From NCBI GenBank assembly GCA_003224525.1, contig QHZB01000221.1:1-44900 (forward strand): a DNA stretch of 44,900 nucleotides. The letters run 5' to 3'. The number at the start of each line of letters is the position of its first letter. The first letter of the stretch is position 1. Made by a program: the position numbers and the translations under genes. The DNA comes from Acidobacteriota bacterium. GTDB taxonomy: Bacteria; Acidobacteriota; Terriglobia; Acidiferrales; UBA7541. The notes beneath the pieces are model-generated. The model was not told the origin of the DNA. It searched no databases and saw only the letters and a program-made list of their open reading frames with translations. Shown one piece after another: positions 1 to 8,476 of this stretch.

Positions 1-221
1 CGTTTTTCTCCGGCTACCGTCCGCAGTTTTATTTCCGCACCACGGACGTGACCGGGGATATGAAGCTGCCGGCCGGCGTGGAGATGGTGATGCCGGGCGA
101 CAACGTGAGCTGCGAAGTGACTTTGATCACGCCGGTAGCGCTGGAGAAGGGGCTGCGCTTCGCGATTCGCGAAGGCGGCCACACCGTGGGCGCCGGCGCC
201 GTGACCGAGGTCATTGAATAA
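1..221 (+). CDS. tuf: Elongation factor Tu, C-terminal fragment
   Basis: The reading frame is open from base 3 to a TAA at 219-221 and gives 72 residues of the EF-Tu C-terminus (domain III). They include the near-invariant [18 protein letters not shown] and, at the end, the [17 protein letters not shown] block. EF-Tu carries aminoacyl-tRNA to the ribosome as the GTP-bound ternary complex; domain III contacts the tRNA T-stem. The GTPase domain lies upstream of the window. The stop is 3 nt before the rpsJ start, so tuf is probably co-transcribed with the S10 operon, as in the str-S10 arrangement of many bacteria. Confidence 0.95.
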   Translation, partial: FFSGYRPQFYFRTTDVTGDMKLPAGVEMVMPGDNVSCEVTLITPVALEKGLRFAIREGGHTVGAGAVTEVIE

Positions 222-224
222 TTT

Positions 225-554
225 ATGAGACAAGGCGACAAAATCCGTATTCGTTTGAAGGCGTACGACCACAGAATTCTGGACCAGTCCACGCGTGAAA
301 TCGTGGAGACGGCAAAGCGTACCGGCGCGGACGTTGCCGGGCCGATTCCTCTGCCCACCACCATTAACCGCTGGACGGTCTTGCGGTCGCCGCACGTGGA
401 CAAGAAGTCGCGCGAGCAGTTTGAAATGCGCACGCACAAACGCCTGATCGACATTCTGGAGCCGACGCCGGATACAGTGGACGCGCTGATGAAGCTGGAC
501 CTGCCGCCGGGCGTGGACGTGGAAATCAAGGCGTTCGGGCACGCAGTGAAGTGA
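225..554 (+). CDS. rpsJ: 30S ribosomal protein S10
   Basis: This 109-aa protein starts [17 protein letters not shown] and contains [35 protein letters not shown], the canonical S10 signature. S10 binds the 3' domain of 16S rRNA in the 30S head and, in the NusE role, antitermination factor NusB. The length is a few residues above the usual 102-105. The ATG follows tuf by 3 nt and the only Shine-Dalgarno-like purines are inside the tuf end, so translation is probably coupled. It is followed by a 241-nt gap with a heptad-repeat element before rplC. Confidence 0.97.
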   Translation: MRQGDKIRIRLKAYDHRILDQSTREIVETAKRTGADVAGPIPLPTTINRWTVLRSPHVDKKSREQFEMRTHKRLIDILEPTPDTVDALMKLDLPPGVDVEIKAFGHAVK

Positions 555-555
555 G

Positions 556-720
556 TTCTCAGTGGTCAGTTTTCAGTTTTCAGTTCTCAGTGAGGAAACA
601 GTTGAAGTCATTAAGAGTTGCGAGCGGGGACTTGCGGCGGCGTTAGTTGGGAGTATCGGAACGGTTTCTGGCTGTCTTCTTTAGTGTTCGGACTGAGCGC
701 TGAAAACGGACAACAGTGAA
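556..720. repeat. Heptad-arm inverted repeat element (rpsJ-rplC gap)
   Basis: Five tandem 7-mers of the form TNNTCAG occupy 556-590 and are followed by TGAGGAA. At 693-720 four heptads occur in the opposite orientation, preceded by TTCTTTA at 677-683, the reverse complement of a TAAAGAA tail. The arms align in register (one heptad is identical in both), so a transcript could fold into a long imperfect hairpin. The gap has no ORF that looks real. Related elements are at 1457-1572 and 35921-36056, with single arms at 41971-42005 and 30908-30940. Confidence 0.7.
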
Positions 721-795
721 CGCGGGATGGCAGCCATCTTAGGCAGGACGCAGCCGATACCTTTGAAGGCATGCTGCGAAAGAGAGACGAGGAAA

Positions 796-1437
796 ATGGC
801 AGTCGACGGAATCATCGGAATCAAGCTGGGGATGACGCAAGTCTTCCTGGAAGACGGCACGCTGGCGGGGTGCACGGTTCTTCAGGCGGGGCCTTGCGTG
901 GTAGTACAGCGCCGGACGAAGCAGAACGATGGCTACGAGGCCGCGCAACTGGGACTCGTGGAATTCGTCAAGCCGCAGCGCGTGAACAAGGCCATGACCG
1001 GGCACTTCAAGAAGGCCAACGTCGCGCCGATGAAGGTGCTCCAGGAAGTGCGGATCGAAGAATCGAAGGACGAGACGAAAGTCGGCGACCGCGTGCTGGT
1101 GGAGAACTTCAAGACCGGCGAACTCGTCGATGTCAGCGGTGTCAGCAAGGGCAAGGGTTTTCAAGGCGGCGTAAAGCGCTGGCATTACCGCGGCGGCGAT
1201 GCGACGCATGGCTCGATGCATCACCGCGCGCCGGGAGGCATCGGCGGCAGTTCCTTTCCCTCGCGCGTTTGGAAGAATCAGCACTTTCCAGGTCACATGG
1301 GGAACGTCCGGGTAACGGCGAAGAATTTGAAGGTTGTGAAGGTGGACACCGACGAAAACCTGCTGCTGGTGCGGGGATCGGTGCCGGGGCCGAGCGGAAC
1401 GTACATTTTCATCCGCAAGGCGAGAAAAGCGAAGTGA
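796..1437 (+). CDS. rplC: 50S ribosomal protein L3
   Basis: This 213-aa protein matches the usual L3 length (about 205-220). It starts MAVDGIIGIKLGMTQVF and contains the conserved loop GVSKGKGFQGGVKRW plus HGSMHHRAPGGIG. L3 is an early 23S assembly protein whose loop reaches towards the peptidyl transferase centre. I chose the ATG at 796 because conservation begins there and GAGGA lies just upstream; the frame stays open to 727 but that extension is not L3-like. At the position of the Gln that PrmB methylates in E. coli (AGQMG) this protein has PGHMG, so that modification is not expected. Confidence 0.96.
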   Translation: MAVDGIIGIKLGMTQVFLEDGTLAGCTVLQAGPCVVVQRRTKQNDGYEAAQLGLVEFVKPQRVNKAMTGHFKKANVAPMKVLQEVRIEESKDETKVGDRVLVENFKTGELVDVSGVSKGKGFQGGVKRWHYRGGDATHGSMHHRAPGGIGGSSFPSRVWKNQHFPGHMGNVRVTAKNLKVVKVDTDENLLLVRGSVPGPSGTYIFIRKARKAK

Positions 1438-1456
1438 AGCGGGACTTCGCTCTGGA

Positions 1457-1572
1457 TTGTCAGTTTTCAGTTGTCAGTAAGGAAGAGTTATCGGTCGCGG
1501 GGGCCGAGTTACGAAAGAAAAACTCTTTGACCTAATGTTTCAAGATTCTGACTGAACACGGACAGCTGAGAA
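1457..1572. repeat. Heptad-arm inverted repeat element (rplC-rplD gap)
   Basis: Three tandem heptads (TTGTCAG, TTTTCAG, TTGTCAG) occupy 1457-1477 and run into TAAGGAA. Three inverted heptads occupy 1552-1572 (CTGAACA, CGGACAG, CTGAGAA), preceded by a truncated unit. This is the same architecture as 556-720 but shorter (116 bp). It fills most of the 169-nt gap between rplC and rplD and sits about 30 nt upstream of the rplD Shine-Dalgarno. Confidence 0.65.
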
Positions 1573-1606
1573 CACGAAAAAGGTTCGAGGACGAGGAAAC
1601 AAGATC

Positions 1607-2380
1607 ATGCCGGTCGTCGACGTAGTTAACTTGGATGGCAAGAAGGTCGGTCAGGTGGAGCTGGCGGACGCGATCTTTGGCGCGAAGGTCAATCAACACC
1701 TGCTGCACGAGGCTTCGCGGTGGTACTTGCGCGGACTGCGCCGGGGCACGCACAAGGTCAAGGAAAAGAGCGAAGTGAGCGGCGCGGGCCGCAAGCTCTG
1801 GAAGCAGAAGGGCACGGGCCGCGCGCGTGTGGGCTCGATTCGCTCGCCGCTCTGGCGTCATGGCGGCACGGTCCACGGACCGAAGCCACGCGATTACAGC
1901 TACGCGCTGCCGAAGAAGATGCTGCTGGGCGCGCTGCGCTCGGCGCTCTCGGCGAAGCTAGCCGAGCAGAGGCTGACGGTTGTGGATGCATGGACTTTGG
2001 AGACGCACAAGACCAAATCGCTGCTGGCCGTGCTGGGCAAGCTGAATCACAAGAAGTCCGCTTTGCTCGTGGCGCATGGCGAGAACAGCAATTTGGAACG
2101 TGCCAGCCGCAACGTCCAAGGTGTAACACTGGCGGCGCCCAATGTTCTGCAGCCTTACGACGTGCTGAAGCATGACTTGCTTGTGCTTTCCAAAGAAGCG
2201 GTGGCGCGGTTGAGCCACTCGCTCGATCCGGAGAAGAAGCCGGTGGTGGTGCCGGACGTGGAAACGATTGCTGCCGCGGCGAAACCGGTGAAAAAGGAAG
2301 CGGCCCCGAAGGCAGCAGCGAAGAAACCGGCGGCAGCGAAGAAAGCGGCGAAGCCGGCAAAGAAAAAGGGGAAGGGATAA
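1607..2380 (+). CDS. rplD: 50S ribosomal protein L4 with basic C-terminal tail
   Basis: The core (about residues 1-210) is L4: GTHKVKEKSEVSGAGRKLWKQKGTGRARVGS is the exit-tunnel loop and GGTVHGPKPRDYSYALPKK follows. L4 binds domain I of 23S rRNA and lines the exit tunnel. The protein is 257 aa where about 205-210 is usual. The last 45 or so residues are a low-complexity Lys/Ala/Pro tail with AAKKPAAAKKAAKPAKK-type repeats. An upstream GAGGAAAC supports the ATG at 1607. The tail probably contacts rRNA or is disordered on the surface (inference). Confidence 0.96.
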   Translation: MPVVDVVNLDGKKVGQVELADAIFGAKVNQHLLHEASRWYLRGLRRGTHKVKEKSEVSGAGRKLWKQKGTGRARVGSIRSPLWRHGGTVHGPKPRDYSYALPKKMLLGALRSALSAKLAEQRLTVVDAWTLETHKTKSLLAVLGKLNHKKSALLVAHGENSNLERASRNVQGVTLAAPNVLQPYDVLKHDLLVLSKEAVARLSHSLDPEKKPVVVPDVETIAAAAKPVKKEAAPKAAAKKPAAAKKAAKPAKKKGKG

Positions 2381-2383
2381 AGG

Positions 2384-2680
2384 ATGTCGACCCCTCACTA
2401 TCAAATCATTCGGCGGCCGATCATCACGGAAAAGGGCCTCGGCGTGAAAGAGACGCAACACACCGTGGTGTTTGAAGTTTCAGCCAGCGCCACGAAGACG
2501 CAGATCAAGGAAGCCGTGCAGCAGATTTTCAAGGTGAAGGTCGCAGGCGTCCGCACCGCGAATTTTGTCGGCAAGATGCGCCGCCGCGGCCAGAGCGAAG
2601 GCTACCGGCGCGATTGGAAGAAGGCGTACGTGAAGCTCGCCAAAGACGAAAAAATGATCGAGTACGCGGAGAACCTGTAA
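2384..2680 (+). CDS. rplW: 50S ribosomal protein L23
   Basis: The 98-aa protein begins with HYQIIRRPIITEKG and has VFEVSASATKTQIKEAV and VRTANFVGKMRRRGQ, all typical of L23. L23 binds 23S domain III at the tunnel exit and is a docking site for trigger factor and SRP. It starts 3 nt after rplD ends, with AAGGATG-type purines spanning the junction, so it is translationally coupled. Confidence 0.97.
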   Translation: MSTPHYQIIRRPIITEKGLGVKETQHTVVFEVSASATKTQIKEAVQQIFKVKVAGVRTANFVGKMRRRGQSEGYRRDWKKAYVKLAKDEKMIEYAENL

Positions 2681-2730
2681 GACCGGGACAGTTATAAAGA
2701 GAAATAGCATAAAGAAGGTAAGAGGCAGCG

Positions 2731-3549
2731 ATGGGACTGAAAAGCTTTAATCCATATACGGCGTCGCGGCGGTTCATCACCGTCGTGGACAAGAGCCACA
2801 TTACCAAGCAGGAGCCGGAAAAGGCGCTGCTCGAGCCCAAGAAGCGTTCGGGCGGGCGCAACAACCAGGGCGAAATTGTGATCTGGCACCGCGGCGGCGG
2901 CCACAAGAAGGCCTACCGCAAGGTGGACTTCCGGCGCGAAAAGCTCGGCGTGCCCGCGAAAGTGGCGGCCATCGAATACGACCCGAACCGCAGCGCCAAT
3001 CTGGCGCTGCTGCACTATGCCGATGGCGAGAAGCGCTACATCCTCCATCCCGTGGGATTGGAAGTGGGCGCAACGGTGTCCACCGGCGAGGGCTCGGACA
3101 TTCTTCCGGGCAATGCGCTGCAGTTCAAGCACATTCCTCCCGGCACGATGGTTCACAACCTCGAGCTGTATCCGGGGCGCGGCGGGCAAGTGGTGCGTTC
3201 CGCGGGCGGTTCGGCGCAGTTGCTGAGCAAAGAAGGTGATCTCGCGCTGGTGAAGCTGCCTTCCGGCGAAGTGCGCAAGTTTTCCGTGGAGTGCATGGCG
3301 ACGGTGGGCCAGGTCGGCAACCTCGACCATGAGAACGAAACCTACGGAAAAGCCGGGCGCACGCGGTGGCACGGGAAAAAACCCACCGTTCGCGGCGTGG
3401 CCATGAATCCCGTGGATCATCCGCACGGGGGCGGCGAAGGAAAGGTCAAGGGCAATCATCCGCAGACGCCCTGGGCCTTCCCGACGTTGGGTAAGAAGAC
3501 GCGAAACAACAAGCGCACCGACAAGCACATTGTCGAGCGCAGGAAGTAA
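2731..3549 (+). CDS. rplB: 50S ribosomal protein L2
   Basis: This 272-aa protein has the family's usual length. It carries the [23 protein letters not shown]-binding block and the C-terminal [14 protein letters not shown] segment with the His implicated in peptidyl transferase function in E. coli, and ends [18 protein letters not shown]2 is needed for subunit association. GTAAGAGG lies shortly upstream of the ATG. It is followed by the unusual inserted ORF at 3617 rather than directly by rpsS. Confidence 0.97.
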   Translation: MGLKSFNPYTASRRFITVVDKSHITKQEPEKALLEPKKRSGGRNNQGEIVIWHRGGGHKKAYRKVDFRREKLGVPAKVAAIEYDPNRSANLALLHYADGEKRYILHPVGLEVGATVSTGEGSDILPGNALQFKHIPPGTMVHNLELYPGRGGQVVRSAGGSAQLLSKEGDLALVKLPSGEVRKFSVECMATVGQVGNLDHENETYGKAGRTRWHGKKPTVRGVAMNPVDHPHGGGEGKVKGNHPQTPWAFPTLGKKTRNNKRTDKHIVERRK

Positions 3550-3616
3550 ATACAAGACGTTACTGAAGTTGCAAGCCGGGCGGTGAACTAAAGCCAGACC
3601 GGAGAAAGCAAAAGCG

Positions 3617-3943
3617 ATGCGAGCGACACACACAACACGATCAGCAGCACGGCGCAGCCGGGCGGTGAAGCGCACGGCTAAGCGCGCAGCCAAGCGCGTA
3701 ACCGCGAAGAACGCCAAGCCGGTACGTCCGCCGGTCAAGGTAGCAGTAGTTCCGCCGGAGCCGGTGCTCTATAAGTTGTGCAAGCCGGGCTGGGCGGTCA
3801 TCGTGGAACGGATTGCGAATGCGCAGGGCACGCGGTTTGTCTGCCCGTTCTGCCCGAAGTCGCACCGCGTTCCCGGGCCGGTACGAGGGTTCAAGAAGAT
3901 GCGGCGGGCACCATGGGGCCGCTTGCGGCGAGTGGAGGAATAG
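3617..3943 (+). CDS. Unrecognised basic protein inserted between L2 and S19
   Basis: I do not recognise this 108-aa ORF as any standard S10-operon gene. Residues 1-40 are extremely basic (Arg/Lys/Ala, like ribosomal tails). Residues 50-100 look folded and carry C55, C76, C79 and H83 in the arrangement C-x20-C-x2-C-x3-H ([10 protein letters not shown]), which could bind zinc. It is followed by the basic [23 protein letters not shown] precedes the ATG, and the ORF fills the rplB-rpsS gap, ending 7 nt before rpsS, whose GGAGG-type Shine-Dalgarno lies in its last codons. It is probably co-translated. A lineage-specific ribosome-associated or RNA-binding protein is the simplest guess; function unknown. 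Confidence 0.65.
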   Translation: MRATHTTRSAARRSRAVKRTAKRAAKRVTAKNAKPVRPPVKVAVVPPEPVLYKLCKPGWAVIVERIANAQGTRFVCPFCPKSHRVPGPVRGFKKMRRAPWGRLRRVEE

Positions 3944-3950
3944 GGAATCG

Positions 3951-4298
3951 ATGGCACGCTCACTGAAAAAAGGGCCGTTTGTGGACGGCCACCTGCGCAT
4001 CAAGGTTGAAGGACTGAACACGCGCAACGAAAAGAAAGTGATCAAGACGTGGTCGCGGCGTTCGACGATCGTGCCGGACATGATTGGGCATACCATCGCC
4101 GTGCACAACGGAAAGAAATTCATCCCCGTCTACGTGACCGAGCAGATGATCGGACACAAGCTAGGCGAGTTCGCGCCGACTCGTTCGTTCAAGGGCCACG
4201 GCGTGAAAGCGGCGCTCGAGAAGGCCGCAGGCCCGGCACCAGCAGGAGGCGGCGCAGCACCAGCACCAGCGGCAGCACCCGCGGCGCCGAAGGCATAA
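3951..4298 (+). CDS. rpsS: 30S ribosomal protein S19 with Ala/Pro tail
   Basis: The conserved S19 body starts [15 protein letters not shown] and contains [25 protein letters not shown] and [16 protein letters not shown]19 sits in the 30S head near the A-site finger and complexes with S13. The start at 3951 is fixed by that conserved N-terminus and the GGAGGAA about 10 nt upstream; the frame is open further back. At 115 aa it exceeds the usual 90-95 because of a C-terminal Ala/Pro/Gly-rich tail of about 25 residues. Confidence 0.96.
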   Translation: MARSLKKGPFVDGHLRIKVEGLNTRNEKKVIKTWSRRSTIVPDMIGHTIAVHNGKKFIPVYVTEQMIGHKLGEFAPTRSFKGHGVKAALEKAAGPAPAGGGAAPAPAAAPAAPKA

Positions 4299-4301
4299 AT
4301 C

Positions 4302-4811
4302 ATGGCTGACGTGCAGACACAGAATGCCTTGATTGAAGCGCACGCGCTGGCGCGGCACGTAAGGATGTCGCCGCAGAAGGCGCGCCTGGTGATGGATCTG
4401 ATCCGCGGGCAGAAGGCACAGGATGCTTTGCACACGCTGAAGTACACGCCAAAGCGCGCTGCCAAGCACATCGAAAAGGTACTGCGCAGCGCGATCGCCA
4501 ATGCGGAGCGCAAGGCGGTGGACTCCGGCGCGCCGCTTGATGTGGACATGTTGTTCGTGGCCCAGTGTTTTGTGAATGAAGGGCCGCGCTGGAAGCGGCT
4601 GCGCCCCGCGCCGATGGGCCGGGCGTTTCGCTACCAGAAGCGCACCGCGCACCTTTGGGTGGGCGTGGCCGAGCATCACGTGGCGGCTGCGGAACGTGTG
4701 GCGGCTAACGTGGCCGAAGCCGAAGCGCAGAAGGGCGTGCGCGGCACCGCGCGCCGTGTTCGCAAGGCTTTGACCGGTAAGCAAGCGCCCTCGAAAAAGG
4801 GCAGGAAGTAG
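4302..4811 (+). CDS. rplV: 50S ribosomal protein L22 with extended C-terminus
   Basis: L22 is recognised by [20 protein letters not shown], the NAERK segment and the hairpin [20 protein letters not shown], which in other bacteria forms part of the exit tunnel and macrolide site. It is 169 aa where about 110 is typical; the last 50 or so residues are an Ala/Lys/Arg-rich extension of unknown role. It begins 3 nt after rpsS. A frameshifted fragment of this region also reads open but is only a shadow. Confidence 0.95.
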   Translation: MADVQTQNALIEAHALARHVRMSPQKARLVMDLIRGQKAQDALHTLKYTPKRAAKHIEKVLRSAIANAERKAVDSGAPLDVDMLFVAQCFVNEGPRWKRLRPAPMGRAFRYQKRTAHLWVGVAEHHVAAAERVAANVAEAEAQKGVRGTARRVRKALTGKQAPSKKGRK

Positions 4812-4849
4812 TCGGTCGTTTCACGGCCGCGCGAGCAGTAAGGAGAGTC

Positions 4850-5524
4850 ATGGGACAGAAGACGCACCCGTACGGATTCCGGCTAGGCTACAACAAACCG
4901 TGGAAGTCGCGGTGGTATGCCGACAAGGACTACGCCGATCTTCTTCACGAAGACGTCAAGCTCCGCAAGGAGCTGAAGGAAAAGCTGAAGAGCGCGGGCA
5001 TCAGCTCGATCGACATCGAGCGCGCGGCGAACAAGCTGGTCGTGCGCATTTACACCGCGCGGCCGGGCATCATCATCGGGCGCAAGGGCGCGGAGATCGA
5101 CAAGCTCAAGCAGGAAGTGCAGAAGCGCACCAAGCGGGAAGTGCACATCGACATTCAGGAAGTGCACCGTCCGGAGCTGGATGCGCAACTGGTGGCGGAG
5201 TCGATCGCTCTGCAGCTAGAAAAGCGCGTGGCCTTCCGCCGCGCGATGCGCAAAGCGGTGGATTCGGCGCTGCGCTTCGGCTGCAAAGGCATCAAAGTGC
5301 GCGTGGCAGGCCGGCTGAACGGCGCGGAAATCGCGCGCAAGGAATGGTACCTGCAGGGGCGGCTGCCGCTGCAGACGCTGCGCGCGGACATCGATTTCGG
5401 CACCGCGGAAGCCAACACCACTTACGGGGTGATTGGCGTGAAGTGCTGGGTCTACCAGGGCGAAAACGTGCCCAAGAAGGCCTCCAAGATTCAGAAGGAA
5501 CGCGAAACCGCCGCCGTGGCGTAA
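4850..5524 (+). CDS. rpsC: 30S ribosomal protein S3
   Basis: The 224-aa S3 protein starts [20 protein letters not shown], has a KH domain around residues 60-110 with the GxxG loop in [11 protein letters not shown], and the C-terminal domain with [12 protein letters not shown] and the [20 protein letters not shown] strand. S3 lies at the mRNA entry channel and contributes to helicase activity. Length is normal. A GGAGAG Shine-Dalgarno is 6 nt upstream of the ATG. Confidence 0.97.
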   Translation: MGQKTHPYGFRLGYNKPWKSRWYADKDYADLLHEDVKLRKELKEKLKSAGISSIDIERAANKLVVRIYTARPGIIIGRKGAEIDKLKQEVQKRTKREVHIDIQEVHRPELDAQLVAESIALQLEKRVAFRRAMRKAVDSALRFGCKGIKVRVAGRLNGAEIARKEWYLQGRLPLQTLRADIDFGTAEANTTYGVIGVKCWVYQGENVPKKASKIQKERETAAVA

Positions 5525-5594
5525 GCGGAAAAAGCAGCGAGTTTGGCTGTAACCGGGAAGCGGTAAACGAGATCAAGGAAGCGAGAACACAGCG

Positions 5595-6011
5595 ATGTTG
5601 ATGCCGAAGAAAGTGAAGTACAGAAAGCAGATGCGCGGCCGCCGTAACGGCAAGGCCTGGCGCGGCGGAGATTTGGCGTTCGGCGAGTACGGATTGAAAG
5701 CCATGGAATGCGCGTGGATCACCGACCGGCAGATCGAAGCGTCGCGCGTGGCGATCACGCGGTTCATCAAGCGCGGCGGGAAATTATGGATCCGGATTTT
5801 CCCGGACAAGCCGTTTACCAAGAAGCCGGCCGAAACCCGCATGGGCAAGGGCAAAGGCGCGCCGGAGAAGTGGGTGGCGGTGGTGAAGCCGGGACGCATC
5901 ATGTTTGAGATGGCGGGAGTGGACGAAGCGACGGCCAAGGAAGCCATGGGGCTGGCAGCGCACAAGCTGCCGATTCCCACGAAATTCGTCTCCCGCGCAG
6001 GAGGGTTTTAA
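5595..6011 (+). CDS. rplP: 50S ribosomal protein L16
   Basis: The 138-aa L16 protein starts [19 protein letters not shown] and contains the [19 protein letters not shown] loop, which in E. coli holds a hydroxylated Arg near the A/P-site tRNA elbow. The ATG at 5595 is used here; a second ATG two codons later (5601) is equally possible and corresponds to the more common MPKK start. Confidence 0.96.
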   Translation: MLMPKKVKYRKQMRGRRNGKAWRGGDLAFGEYGLKAMECAWITDRQIEASRVAITRFIKRGGKLWIRIFPDKPFTKKPAETRMGKGKGAPEKWVAVVKPGRIMFEMAGVDEATAKEAMGLAAHKLPIPTKFVSRAGGF

Positions 6012-6013
6012 CC

Positions 6014-6223
6014 ATGCCGCGGCGTATTGAGAAGATCCGCGAAGCGGGCGTGGACGAATTGCTGGCGCAAGAGAAGGACTTGACGGAGATGATTTTCCGG
6101 CTGCGCTTCCAGCTTTCGACGGGACAAGCGGAAGCGCTGAAGCGGCTCCGTGAAGCGAAAAAAGATCTGGCGCGGGTGAAAACACTCGTTCGCGCGCAAG
6201 AACGGAAAGCAGGGGAGGTGTAA
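6014..6223 (+). CDS. rpmC: 50S ribosomal protein L29
   Basis: This 69-aa, two-helix L29 has IREAGVDELLAQEKDLTEMIFRLRFQLSTGQ followed by a basic second helix. L29 sits beside L23 at the tunnel exit. It begins 2 nt after rplP and its TAA overlaps the rpsQ ATG by 1 nt (TAATG), so translation is tightly coupled. Confidence 0.95.
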   Translation: MPRRIEKIREAGVDELLAQEKDLTEMIFRLRFQLSTGQAEALKRLREAKKDLARVKTLVRAQERKAGEV

Positions 6224-6516
6224 TGACAACTGAAACACAAAGCGCCCCGGTCGCCGAGCGTGGCGAGCGCACCATGCTCACTGGCAAAGTGACCAGCGCG
6301 AAGATGGAAAAGACCATTGTGGTTGAGGTGCAGCGGCTCGTGCAGCACCCCAAGTACCGCCGCGTGGTGCGCATCTCGAAAAAATTCTACGCGCACGACG
6401 AAAATCGCCAGGCGAAAGCCGGCGACACGGTGCGCATCGTGGCCTCGCGGCCGCTTTCGAAGTTGAAGCGCTGGCGGTTGAAGGAAGTGCTGACGCGGAA
6501 CGCGTCGGCTTCGTAA
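6223..6516 (+). CDS. rpsQ: 30S ribosomal protein S17
   Basis: The OB-fold protein S17 is recognised by LTGKVTSAKMEKTIVVEVQR, HPKYRRVVRISKKFYAHDE and AKAGDTVRIVASRPLSKLKRW. It binds 16S h7/h11 early in assembly. At 97 aa it has about 15 extra N-terminal residues relative to compact versions. The start overlaps the rpmC stop. It is the last gene before the L14 block. Confidence 0.95.
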   Translation: MTTETQSAPVAERGERTMLTGKVTSAKMEKTIVVEVQRLVQHPKYRRVVRISKKFYAHDENRQAKAGDTVRIVASRPLSKLKRWRLKEVLTRNASAS

Positions 6517-6537
6517 GAGAGACAGGGGAGCAGACCA

Positions 6538-6906
6538 ATGATTCAGATGCGAACCTGGCTGACGGTGGCCGACAATTCCGGCGCGCGCAAGCTGACCTGC
6601 ATTATGCCGGTGGGCGGCGACGCGGGATTACAGGCGGGCCTCGGCGACGTCATCACTGCCGCGGTAAAGGAAGCAACACCGGAAAGCCAGGTCAAAAAGG
6701 GAACGGTTGTTAAGGCGGTGGTGGTACGGATGCGGAAAGAACGGCGGCGCAAGGATGGCACATACATCCGGTTCGACGATAACGCCGCGGTGCTGATCAA
6801 CGACGCGGGCGAGCCCGTCGGGACACGCGTGTTCGGCCCGGTGGCGCGCGAGTTGCGCGAGAAGAAATTCACGAAGATTGTTTCACTGGCTCCGGAGGTT
6901 TGGTAG
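6538..6906 (+). CDS. rplN: 50S ribosomal protein L14
   Basis: The 122-aa protein has the exact L14 length and signature: [37 protein letters not shown] and [16 protein letters not shown]14 sits at the subunit interface (bridge B5/B8) and is the binding site of the silencing factor RsfS. A GGGGAG Shine-Dalgarno precedes the ATG. Confidence 0.97.
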   Translation: MIQMRTWLTVADNSGARKLTCIMPVGGDAGLQAGLGDVITAAVKEATPESQVKKGTVVKAVVVRMRKERRRKDGTYIRFDDNAAVLINDAGEPVGTRVFGPVARELREKKFTKIVSLAPEVW

Positions 6907-6909
6907 GCC

Positions 6910-7263
6910 ATGACTCTCAGACACGAAAGAGCCGAGCGACACACCATCCAGGTTCGCAAGGGCGATAACGTCAAGGTGATTGCCGGGAAAGACGTCGGCA
7001 AGAGCGGGCGCGTGCTTTCGATCAACGCGAAGAAGAACACCGTGGTGGTCGAGCACGTCGGCATCATCAAGCGGCACACGCGTCCCAACCCTTCGAAGAA
7101 CATCAAGGGCGGGATCGTCGAGAAAGAAGCCGGGATCAACGTCTCGAACGTGATGGTCGTCTGCGGAAGCTGCGGCAAGCACACCCGGATTGGCCACACC
7201 GTGCTGCCGGACGGCACGAAAGTGCGCAGTTGCCGGCATTGCAACACGACGCTGGACAGGTAA
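6910..7263 (+). CDS. rplX: 50S ribosomal protein L24 (Cys-containing form)
   Basis: The KOW motif is at about residues 15-40 (VRKGDNVKVIAGKDVGKSGRVL). The C-terminal part carries two CxxC pairs (CGSCG and CRHCN), a potential zinc ribbon present in many but not all bacterial L24s. L24 nucleates 23S folding and lies at the tunnel exit. At 117 aa it is within the family range. It starts 3 nt after rplN. Confidence 0.96.
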   Translation: MTLRHERAERHTIQVRKGDNVKVIAGKDVGKSGRVLSINAKKNTVVVEHVGIIKRHTRPNPSKNIKGGIVEKEAGINVSNVMVVCGSCGKHTRIGHTVLPDGTKVRSCRHCNTTLDR

Positions 7264-7284
7264 AGGACCAGGTAGAAGAAGGCG

Positions 7285-7842
7285 ATGAAGAGCCGATTGC
7301 AGGAAAAATACCGGAGTGAGACGGTGCCCGCGCTGATGAAGCGCTTTGGCTGGAAGAACATGATGGCCGTGCCGAAGCTGCAGAAAATCACGGTCAACAT
7401 CGGCCTCGGCGAAGCAAGCCAGAACGCGAAGCTGCTGGACACCGCGGCAGTGGAGCTCGGTCAGATCACCGGGCAGAAAGCCGTGATCACACGGGCGAAG
7501 AAGTCCATCGCGAATTTCAAAATTCGCAAGGGCATGCCCATCGGCTGCGCGGTGACTTTGCGCGGCGACCTGATGTACGAATTTCTCGATCGCCTGTGCA
7601 ACGTGGTGCTCCCGCGCGTGCGCGACTTCCGCGGTTTGCCTCAGAATTCCTTTGACGGCCGCGGGAATTACACGCTGGGTCTGAAAGACCAGCTGGTGTT
7701 TCCGGAGATCGATTACACGCGCGTAGACAAGATCAAGGGCATGAACATCACTATGACGACCAGCGCGAGGAACGATGAGCAGGGCCGCGAGCTGCTCAAA
7801 GGGCTGGGGTTTCCGTTTCGCGAAAAAGGGGTGGCACAATAA
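7285..7842 (+). CDS. rplE: 50S ribosomal protein L5
   Basis: The 185-aa L5 protein has [57 protein letters not shown] and a C-terminal [21 protein letters not shown]5 binds 5S rRNA in the central protuberance and contacts P-site tRNA. Its TAA is directly followed by the rpsN ATG with no spacer. Confidence 0.97.
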   Translation: MKSRLQEKYRSETVPALMKRFGWKNMMAVPKLQKITVNIGLGEASQNAKLLDTAAVELGQITGQKAVITRAKKSIANFKIRKGMPIGCAVTLRGDLMYEFLDRLCNVVLPRVRDFRGLPQNSFDGRGNYTLGLKDQLVFPEIDYTRVDKIKGMNITMTTSARNDEQGRELLKGLGFPFREKGVAQ

Positions 7843-8028
7843 ATGGCACGCACAGCAAAAATCGCCAAGTCCCTCAAGAAACCGAAATTCAAGGTGCGGA
7901 TACGCAACCGCTGCCGCTGCTGCGGCCGCGCGCGCGGGTATATCCGCAAGTTCCAGATGTGCAGAATCTGTTTTCGCGGTATGGCGCTGAAGGGAGAAAT
8001 CCCCGGCGTCGTGAAAGCCAGCTGGTAG
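7843..8028 (+). CDS. rpsN: 30S ribosomal protein S14, zinc-binding (type Z)
   Basis: This short 61-aa S14 has both CxxC pairs (CRCC and CRIC, 12 residues apart) plus [12 protein letters not shown] and the C-terminal [11 protein letters not shown]. These mark the zinc-dependent form rather than the roughly 100-aa zinc-free paralogue. S14 assembles late in the 30S head. It abuts rplE. Confidence 0.97.
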   Translation: MARTAKIAKSLKKPKFKVRIRNRCRCCGRARGYIRKFQMCRICFRGMALKGEIPGVVKASW

Positions 8029-8046
8029 GAGCCCATCAGGAGAACT

Positions 8047-8445
8047 ATGCAGACGGACCCAATAGCCGATTTTCTGACACGCCTCCGCAACGCGGCGGCC
8101 GCCAAGCACCAGCGCGTCGATGTTCCGGTATCGAAGCTCAAGACCGAGATCGCGCGCATTTTGAAGGATGAGGGTTATATCTCGACCTACAAGCTGGTGG
8201 ACGAGAACAAGACGCGCAAAATGCTGCGCGTTTTCCTGAAGTACACTCCGGACCGCCGCAGCGTGATCACCGGCCTGAAGCGCATTTCGCGCCCGGGCGC
8301 GCGTTCCTATCTCGGCTCGGCCGATATTCGTCCCGTCGTGGGCGGGCTGGGCATCAGTATCATGACCACGCCGAGAGGGCTGATGAGCGGCCGCGCGGCG
8401 CGCAAGGCCAAAATTGGCGGCGAGATCCTTTGCGAAGTCTGGTAG
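8047..8445 (+). CDS. rpsH: 30S ribosomal protein S8
   Basis: The 132-aa S8 protein is recognised by DPIADFLTRLRNAAAAKH, the central RISRPGARSYL and the C-terminal ISIMTTPRGLMSGRAARKAKIGGEILCEVW. S8 binds h21 of 16S rRNA and in E. coli represses its own operon by binding the spc mRNA. I looked for but could not demonstrate an equivalent mRNA mimic here. Confidence 0.97.
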   Translation: MQTDPIADFLTRLRNAAAAKHQRVDVPVSKLKTEIARILKDEGYISTYKLVDENKTRKMLRVFLKYTPDRRSVITGLKRISRPGARSYLGSADIRPVVGGLGISIMTTPRGLMSGRAARKAKIGGEILCEVW

Positions 8446-8476
8446 CCGGTATTTCTAGTCAAGGAAAATAGAGAAG

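Noticed and set aside
727-795. Longer start for rplC
   Set aside because: The 23 extra residues are not L3-like, and GAGGA directly precedes ATG 796.
739-1296. 185-codon minus-strand frame over rplC
   Set aside because: Antisense to an unmistakable ribosomal gene, no family resemblance; produced by GC-rich codon bias.
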